From NCBI RefSeq assembly GCF_007923255.1, contig NZ_VOHJ01000018.1:1-40067 (forward strand): a DNA stretch of 40,067 nt, in the 5' to 3' direction. The position numbers and the translations under genes are program-made. The notes beneath the pieces were generated by a model. It made no database searches, was not told where the DNA came from, and saw nothing but the letters and a program-made list of their open reading frames with translations. Shown here in pieces: positions 32,410 through 40,067 of the stretch. Numbering within the stretch: position 1 is the stretch's first letter; the number at the start of each line of letters is the position of its first letter. Origin of the DNA: Vulcaniibacterium thermophilum. Its GTDB lineage: Bacteria; Pseudomonadota; Gammaproteobacteria; Xanthomonadales; Xanthomonadaceae.

Positions 32410-33579
32410 ATGCCCTCCCGCGCCACCGGCCGCCACGTTGCCGGTTCCTTGGCAGGCCGTCCTTACCGGGCGTTCATCCCGGATCCTCTTCCGCCCGATC
32501 CGCCGCTTGACCTGTCGGAACAGGACCTCGTCGCGCGCAAAGAGCGCGCCGACCAGGCGCTCGGCCGGCTGGACGGCATCACCTTGATGCTGCCGGACCC
32601 GGAGCTCTTCCTCTACCAGTACGTCCGCAAGGAAGCGCTGCTGTCTTCGCAGATCGAGGGCACGCAGTCCTCGCTTTCGGACCTGCTGCTGTTCGAGCTG
32701 GATGAGGCACCCGGTGTGCCTGTGGACGACGTGGAAGAGGTCTCCAACTATCTCGCCGCGCTCAGCCATGGGCTTAGACGGTTGCGGAACGAGGACTTCC
32801 CGCTTTCGCTGCGCCTGATCCGGGAGATGCATGGCGTGCTGTTGCGAGGGGGGCGCGGCGCAGGCAGGCAGCCCGGCGAATTCCGCTCGGGCCAGGTGTG
32901 GATCGGAGGCAGCTCGCCTGCGAATGCGCATTTCGTGCCCCCGCCTCCCGAAGTGCTGCCGAGCCTGCTTGCCGATTTCGAACGCTTCCTCCACGCTCCC
33001 GCTTCGGATGCGTCCCCGCTGGTCAAAGCAGCACTGGCGCACGTGCAATTCGAGACGATTCACCCTTTCGCCGACGGCAATGGCAGGCTCGGCCGGCTGC
33101 TGATCGCGCTTATCCTCTGCAACGAGGGCGTTCTGCGCGAGCCCAGCCTCTATCTGAGCCTCTACTTCAAGCAACGTCGCGCGGAGTACTACGAACGCCT
33201 CAATGCCGTCCGCTCCAACGGCGACTGGGAAGGCTGGCTCGGCTTCTTCCTGGATGGCGTGGCGGAAACGGCCCAGCAGGCCGTGGACACGGCGCAACGC
33301 CTGCTCGCCCTGCTGCACCGCGACCGTGCCAGGATCGGTGCATTGGGGCGCCGCGCCGGAAACATCGGTCTGGTGTTCGAGCAGTTCGCACGCCGCGTCG
33401 TGCTGAACGTGCCGCAATTGCAGCCGCGAGTCGCGCTCAGTGGGCCTACCATCCGCGCCGCGATCGCTGCCCTGCAGGATATGGGACTGGTCGTGGAGCT
33501 CACGGGCCAGCAACGGCACCGTGTGTTCGCCTACCGGCAGTATCTGGACATCCTCAGCGAGGGTGCGCAGCCGTTGTGA
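32410..33579 (+). CDS. Fic family protein (AMP-transferase type)
   Basis: The 389-residue protein has the catalytic motif H218-P-F-A-D-G-N-G-R-L-G-R229, which transfers AMP (or another nucleotide part) to a hydroxyl side chain. The helix S79-S-Q-I-E83-G is an N-terminal (S/T)xxxE(G/N) inhibitory motif, so this is a class II, self-inhibited Fic. An N-terminal Fic_N-like segment and a C-terminal winged-helix-like part (about 330-389) complete the usual layout. SD AAGGA at 32396-32400 favours ATG 32410 over 32356. Codon use looks less GC-rich than oleA upstream, hinting at later arrival. Targets are unknown. Confidence 0.92.
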   Translation: MPSRATGRHVAGSLAGRPYRAFIPDPLPPDPPLDLSEQDLVARKERADQALGRLDGITLMLPDPELFLYQYVRKEALLSSQIEGTQSSLSDLLLFELDEAPGVPVDDVEEVSNYLAALSHGLRRLRNEDFPLSLRLIREMHGVLLRGGRGAGRQPGEFRSGQVWIGGSSPANAHFVPPPPEVLPSLLADFERFLHAPASDASPLVKAALAHVQFETIHPFADGNGRLGRLLIALILCNEGVLREPSLYLSLYFKQRRAEYYERLNAVRSNGDWEGWLGFFLDGVAETAQQAVDTAQRLLALLHRDRARIGALGRRAGNIGLVFEQFARRVVLNVPQLQPRVALSGPTIRAAIAALQDMGLVVELTGQQRHRVFAYRQYLDILSEGAQPL

Positions 33580-33586
33580 GACGTCT

Positions 33587-34006
33587 TCAGCGCGCAGGCT
33601 CCGGCGGCACGTTGAGCACCATCCAGTACATGCCCAGCCGCTGCATCGCGGCGATGAACTGGTCCATGTCGACCGGTTTGCGGATGTAACTGTTGGCGCC
33701 GAGGCGGTAGCTCTCGACCATGTCGCCGTCGGTCTGCGAGGTGGTCAGCACCACCACCGGCAGCAGCCGCGTGCGCGGGTCCTCGCGCAGGCGGCGCAGC
33801 ACCTCCAGGCCTCCCACCTTCGGCAGCCGCAGGTCCAGCAGCAGCAGGACCGGCAGCGGCAACGTGCCGCCGAGCAGGCGCTGCAGCGCCTCCTCGCCGT
33901 CGCGGGCGACCTCCAGCCGGTTGGCGACCCCGGCGCGCTCGAAGGCGATGCGCACCAGCTCGATGTCGTCCCGGTTGTCCTCGACCAGCAGGATGTGTCG
34001 GTCCAT
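33587..34006 (-). CDS. single-domain response regulator (Rcp1-like)
   Basis: The 139-residue protein is a lone receiver domain: acidic pair E9-D10, phospho-acceptor D58 in L-L-L-D-L-R-L-P, T88/T89 and K110 in I-R-K-P-V-D. The long spacing and N-R-D-D-I-E-L motif resemble receivers that partner bacteriophytochrome-type kinases. No output domain or kinase gene is adjacent, so it acts by protein contacts. It is convergent with fic, 7 nt apart. A TATGCT hexamer about 55 nt upstream may be its -10 box. Confidence 0.92.
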   Translation of the reverse strand: MDRHILLVEDNRDDIELVRIAFERAGVANRLEVARDGEEALQRLLGGTLPLPVLLLLDLRLPKVGGLEVLRRLREDPRTRLLPVVVLTTSQTDGDMVESYRLGANSYIRKPVDMDQFIAAMQRLGMYWMVLNVPPEPAR

Positions 34007-34127
34007 GTCCCGCTCCGCGCCCCCGTGACCGTGCCGGCCCGGCACCCGGGCGGCTCGCCCGAGCATAGTCCGGTTGGCCGCATCCGGGGGTGGGTGCGGG
34101 CGCCGGCGGGCGGGCGCCGGCAACCGT

Positions 34128-34385
34128 TCAGCCGGGCCGCGTCGCCGCCTCCAGCGCGGCCAGCGCGGCCAGCGCCTCCTCGCGGCCGCCGCCGCACATC
34201 GCCGGCTCCGGACGCAGCGCCGCGCATACGACCGGGCGCTCGGGGCGGCCGAACAGCCGGCAGCGGCCGGCATCGTCGAGCTGCACACAGGGCACGCCGG
34301 CCGGCTTGCCGTGCGGCATTCCGGGGATGGCCGAGCTGATCGAGGGCGCGATGCAGCAGGCGGCGCAGCCGGGACGGCAGTCCAT
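34128..34385 (-). CDS. YkgJ-family cysteine cluster protein
   Basis: The 85-residue protein starts [11 protein letters not shown] and has further cysteines in G-V-P-C-V-Q-L, G-R-C-R-L-F and V-V-C-A-A-L, the spacing of the YkgJ (CxxCxxxxC) zinc/iron-chelating family. Function in the family is not established. Its ATG shares one base with the aroE stop, so it is translated after aroE in one operon. Confidence 0.88.
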   Translation of the reverse strand: MDCRPGCAACCIAPSISSAIPGMPHGKPAGVPCVQLDDAGRCRLFGRPERPVVCAALRPEPAMCGGGREEALAALAALEAATRPG

Positions 34386-35227
34386 CAGTCGGCGGTGACC
34401 AGGGCGTCGTCGCGGGCGCGCAGGGCCTCGTACACCGGGTCGGTCTCCGGGCGTACGCCGTGCCAGCGCTCGAAGCTGTCGGCGGCCTGTTCGACCAGCA
34501 TGCCGAGGCCGTCGATGCAGTCGTGCGCACCGGCCGCGCGCGCCCACGCCAGGAACGGAATCGCCGCCTCGCCGTAGCTCAGGTCGACCGCGGCGGCGCG
34601 TACGCCCAGCAGCTTGACCGGCAGCGCCGGGAACGCGTTTCCGCGGCCGGCGCTGGTGGCGTTGACGATCAGATCGAAGGTGCCGAGTTCGCCGATGTCG
34701 TCCCAGTAGCGCGGGTGCACGCGGCCCGGCTGGCCGAGCGCGTCGGCCAGCGCGTCGGCGCGCTCGGGCGTGCGGTTGACGATGAAGAGATCGCCGATGC
34801 CGGCATCCAGCAGCGCCGGCGCCACGCCGCGCGCCGCGCCGCCGGCGCCGAGCAGCAGCGTGCGGCGCGCGCGCAGGTCCAGCCCCTGGCGGCCGGTGAG
34901 ATCGCGCACCAGGCCCGAGCCGTCGGTGTTGTCGCCCTCCCAACCCTCGGCCACGCGCACCAGCGTGTTGACCGCGCCGGCGCGGCGCGCGCGTTCGCTC
35001 AGGCGGACGCACAGGGCGGCGGCCTGTTCCTTCAGCGGCAGGGTGACGTTCGCCCCCGCACCGCCGGCCGCGGCGAACTCGGCCAGCAACGTCTGGAAGC
35101 GCTCGTGCGGGGCGTCGATCGCGCGGTAATCGAGATCGATGCCGGTCTGCCGCGCGAACGCGGCGTGGATGCGCGGCGACAGCGAATGCGCGATGGGATG
35201 GCCGAAGACCGCGTAGTGCTTGCTCAT
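34385..35227 (-). CDS. aroE: shikimate dehydrogenase (NADP+)
   Basis: The 280-residue enzyme reduces 3-dehydroshikimate to shikimate in aromatic amino acid synthesis. H-S-L-S-P near residue 14 binds the substrate, K66 in N-V-T-L-P-L-K and D102 in G-D-N-T-D-G are the catalytic pair. G-A-G-G-A-A-R-G and N-R-T bind NADP. Length is normal. The ykgJ-like gene overlaps its stop. A TACACT hexamer lies about 40 nt upstream of the start. Confidence 0.97.
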   Translation of the reverse strand: MSKHYAVFGHPIAHSLSPRIHAAFARQTGIDLDYRAIDAPHERFQTLLAEFAAAGGAGANVTLPLKEQAAALCVRLSERARRAGAVNTLVRVAEGWEGDNTDGSGLVRDLTGRQGLDLRARRTLLLGAGGAARGVAPALLDAGIGDLFIVNRTPERADALADALGQPGRVHPRYWDDIGELGTFDLIVNATSAGRGNAFPALPVKLLGVRAAAVDLSYGEAAIPFLAWARAAGAHDCIDGLGMLVEQAADSFERWHGVRPETDPVYEALRARDDALVTAD

Positions 35228-35329
35228 GACCGCTCCGGGCGGGAGGACGTCCTGCGGCCCGAGTGTACGCGGCCGCCCGTGCGCGGGCGCGTCACGGCCG
35301 ACGCGGCCCGCGCGGGGAGGCGCAGGCGC

Positions 35330-36391
<1,062 letters not shown>

Positions 36392-37654
36392 TCAGCGCGC
36401 CGCGTGCACCGTCGCCGCGCGCAGCCGCGGCGTGCCATCGACCACCTCGGTCCACACCACGTGCGGGGTGCCCTCGCGCAGCGCCAGTTGCGCGAACCCG
36501 GTGCCGCGGCCGCGGCCCTGCGGGCGGGCGACTTCGACCCGCTGCAACTCGCGCGACAGGTCCGGGGTCAGCCGCGCCAGCCACAGCGACTGCCCGTCCG
36601 CCGCCTCGCGCAGCCACAGCGCCCACACATCGCGGCCGTCGAACGCGACATCGACCCGGCCCTGCACTTCCGGGCCGTGGTCGAGCACGCGCGGCGCCGC
36701 GAAGCGCTCGCCGGCATCGGGGCTGTGCGCGAGCTTCACCGTCGGCACGCCGCCGGCGGCGGTGTACCAGGCGACCACCGCGTGCGCGGCGTGCGCGGCC
36801 ACGGCCGGGCCATTGACCGGGCAGGCCGGCATCATCCAGCGATCGGCATGCACCGGCCGCGGTGCGTTCCAGCCCTGCGCGCCGTGGCGCATGGCGAAGA
36901 TGTCGCGGATCTCGCCTTCGGCGCGGTCGCGGTACACCAGCAGCGTGCCGCGCGCGGTGGGCGCGGTGTCGGTCTGGCAGCAGTCGCAGGTGGAGGCGTC
37001 CAGCTCGCGCTCGTCATGGCGCGCGAGCGCGCCGTCGAACTGCGCGGTGCGCAGCGTCATCGCGCCGGCATGGCCGTCGCCGCCGGTGTGGCGGCCGTCC
37101 AGCCACGCCAGGCCGACGCGGTCGGGCGCCGCCGCCCACATCGTCACGAAGCCGTGCTCGGTCGGCGTGCCGTCGTCGTTCACCCGCAGCGGCGCGCTCC
37201 AGCTCGCGCCGCCGTCGGCGGAGCGCGCGAGCACGACGTCGTAGGCGTAGGTCGCGGCGGCGGATTTGCGCAGCCAATGCGCCCACAGCGCGCCGTCCGC
37301 GGTGGCGGCGATGTGCGGGGTGTCGGCCCAGTTGACGAACCAGTCGCCGCCTTCGGCGATGGTACGCGGCGCGCTCCAGCGCGCGCCGTCGAAACGGGCG
37401 AAGCGCAGCGCGTGGTGCGTCTTGTCGCGACTTTCGATCCACGACAGCAGCAGCGCGCCGTCCGGCGCGACGACCAGATCCGGCTGCGCGGCGCGCGTGT
37501 CGGCGGTCGGCAGCGGCCACGGGCTCACCCGCAACAGCGACGCCGGTTGCGGTTGCGCCTGCGGCGTGCCGCTCGCGGCGCGTTCGCCGCCGCAGGCGGC
37601 GAGCGCCAACGCCAACGTGGAGGCGACGAGCAGGGAATGGACGGGTGGTCGCAT
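36392..37654 (-). CDS. lipoprotein with sialidase-like (BNR) beta-propeller
   Basis: The 420-residue protein has a lipobox (A-L-A-A-C-G-G). Repeated units follow, with Asp-box-like S-A-D-G-G-A-S-W and S-P-D-A-G-E-R-F, and repeated W-x-D/W-Y pattern strands, as in the sialidase/neuraminidase propeller fold. The catalytic arginine triad of true sialidases is not evident, so an enzyme role is not claimed. A cysteine cluster S-T-C-D-C-C-Q-T lies near residue 225. It is anchored in the envelope, facing the periplasm or outside. The stop codon lies in the loop of a 9-bp hairpin (36382-36390 / 36395-36403) that may end transcription. Confidence 0.75.
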   Translation of the reverse strand: MRPPVHSLLVASTLALALAACGGERAASGTPQAQPQPASLLRVSPWPLPTADTRAAQPDLVVAPDGALLLSWIESRDKTHHALRFARFDGARWSAPRTIAEGGDWFVNWADTPHIAATADGALWAHWLRKSAAATYAYDVVLARSADGGASWSAPLRVNDDGTPTEHGFVTMWAAAPDRVGLAWLDGRHTGGDGHAGAMTLRTAQFDGALARHDERELDASTCDCCQTDTAPTARGTLLVYRDRAEGEIRDIFAMRHGAQGWNAPRPVHADRWMMPACPVNGPAVAAHAAHAVVAWYTAAGGVPTVKLAHSPDAGERFAAPRVLDHGPEVQGRVDVAFDGRDVWALWLREAADGQSLWLARLTPDLSRELQRVEVARPQGRGRGTGFAQLALREGTPHVVWTEVVDGTPRLRAATVHAAR

Positions 37655-37783
37655 GGCGGGCTCCGCTGGAAGCCATCAGCCTAGCGCATGCGGCCGGGCG
37701 CCCGATGCGTGGGAGGAGCGGTCGATTCGCGTCCATCCGTGGCAATCCGTGGCCACACGAACCGCGGGTCAGGGCACCCGCTT

Positions 37784-37866
37784 CGTAGGTTGGGCTGAGC
37801 CGGAGGCGAAGCCCAACAGGCACGAAGCCCCGGGGTTGGGCTTCGCTGCGCTCAGCCCAACCTACG
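37784..37866. repeat. large imperfect inverted repeat, CGTAGGTTGGGC type
   Basis: Arms 37784-37817 and 37835-37866 (CGTAGGTTGGGCTGAG and GAAGCCCAAC blocks) are complementary over about 30 bases. It ends 8 nt before the mnmG stop. This type of repeat is common between genes in gammaproteobacteria and may act as the mnmG terminator. Confidence 0.8.
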
Positions 37867-37874
37867 CGGTCAGG

Positions 37875-39764
<1,890 letters not shown>

Positions 39765-39800
39765 GGTCAACCTCGTCGGGAATGCCGGCACCGTCGGTGA

Positions 39801-39959
39801 CTAGGCTCGCGCGTCCTGCGCTCGCCAAGTCACCCCGCCCTCGGCTCCTGCCTCGGGCGCTCGTCGCGGCGCGCGCCGGTGGCGCGCAAGCGCCGCGCCT
39901 CGCCCGGCGTGGCCGCCGCCGACCACGATCACGTCATAGCGGTAGAAGGAGTCGCTCAC
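39801..39959 (-). pseudogene. truncated duplicate of the mnmG 5' end
   Basis: The second repeat copy carries the same GTG, GAGG site and first 19 codons (V-S-D-S-F-Y-R-Y-D ... G-G-G-H-A-G). It then runs into unrelated sequence ([10 protein letters not shown]) and stops at 39801. It has no FAD domain and cannot be functional MnmG. It may be a real duplication scar or an assembly error at a contig end. Confidence 0.7.
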
Positions 39960-40067
39960 GGTCAACCTCGTCGGGAATGCCGGCACCGTCGGTGACTAGG
40001 CTCGCGCGTCCTGCGCTCGCCAAGTCACCCCGCCCTCGGCTCCTGCCTCGGGCGCTCGTCGCGGCGC
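39904..40067. repeat. direct repeat, copy 2, cut by the window edge
   Basis: Exact copy of 39709-39872. It may continue beyond the window. A 31-bp GC-rich stretch (39873-39903) separates the two copies. Confidence 0.95.

Overview
The window is about 40 kb of very GC-rich DNA from a gammaproteobacterium, most likely a member of the Xanthomonadaceae/Lysobacteraceae (Lysobacter- or Luteimonas-like). The pointers are an OleA close in sequence to that of Xanthomonas, a MnmG beginning V-S-D-S-F-Y-R-Y-D, the order comF / bioB-bioF-bioH-bioC, and the kind of intergenic palindromes and 7-mer arrays common in that family. Almost all of it is chromosomal housekeeping DNA. There is no phage, transposase, CRISPR array or rRNA; one tRNA-Arg(CCG) gene is present.

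Layout. 1-6.5 kb: 5' end of rep (minus), an exported Sel1-type protein, tdk, mutM (minus), a membrane fatty-acid desaturase, a small exported EF-hand protein and acetyl-CoA synthetase. 6.5-10.1 kb: an accessory island holding a GNAT acetyltransferase, a SonM-like tetrapyrrole-methylase-fold peptide alpha-N-methyltransferase, a 91-residue putative precursor peptide whose start overlaps the methyltransferase stop, and a TPR-GGDEF diguanylate cyclase. This reads as a split borosin RiPP locus (backbone N-methylated peptide) and is the most interesting part of the window. 10.1-15.8 kb: a degenerate antitoxin-like ORF, rpmB-rpmG, a GFA-type zinc protein, two exported proteins of unknown function, arfB, a PlsC-like acyltransferase, truC, tRNA-Arg and ubiA. 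15.9-18.0 kb: an AtoE-type short-chain fatty acid transporter and an exported RidA-like protein. 18.0-25.5 kb: comF divergent from the biotin operon bioBFHC, which continues into an EamA-type transporter that overlaps, tail to tail, an ArnT-like glycosyltransferase. 25.5-30.2 kb: three ~141-bp tandem repeats, a two-domain M16 protease, an SDR and a long 7-bp tandem array. 30.2-34 kb: trmL, a small lipoprotein, oleA without oleBCD next to it, and a Fic protein behind an inverted repeat that covers its ribosome-binding site. 34-40 kb, all minus strand: a single-domain response regulator, ykgJ-like gene, aroE, hemB, a sialidase-fold lipoprotein and mnmG. The last 360 bp contain an exact direct repeat that duplicates the 5' end of mnmG.

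Two themes recur. Five genes (tdk, mutM, arfB, ubiA, hemB) carry a TANNNT hexamer ending 6-7 nt before the ATG, suggesting leaderless transcripts. Three genes (truC, bioH, trmL) have a C/T-rich leader, in two cases a 7-bp tandem array, where a Shine-Dalgarno sequence would be expected. Functions are inferred by reading motifs and comparing with family knowledge; no database search was possible.
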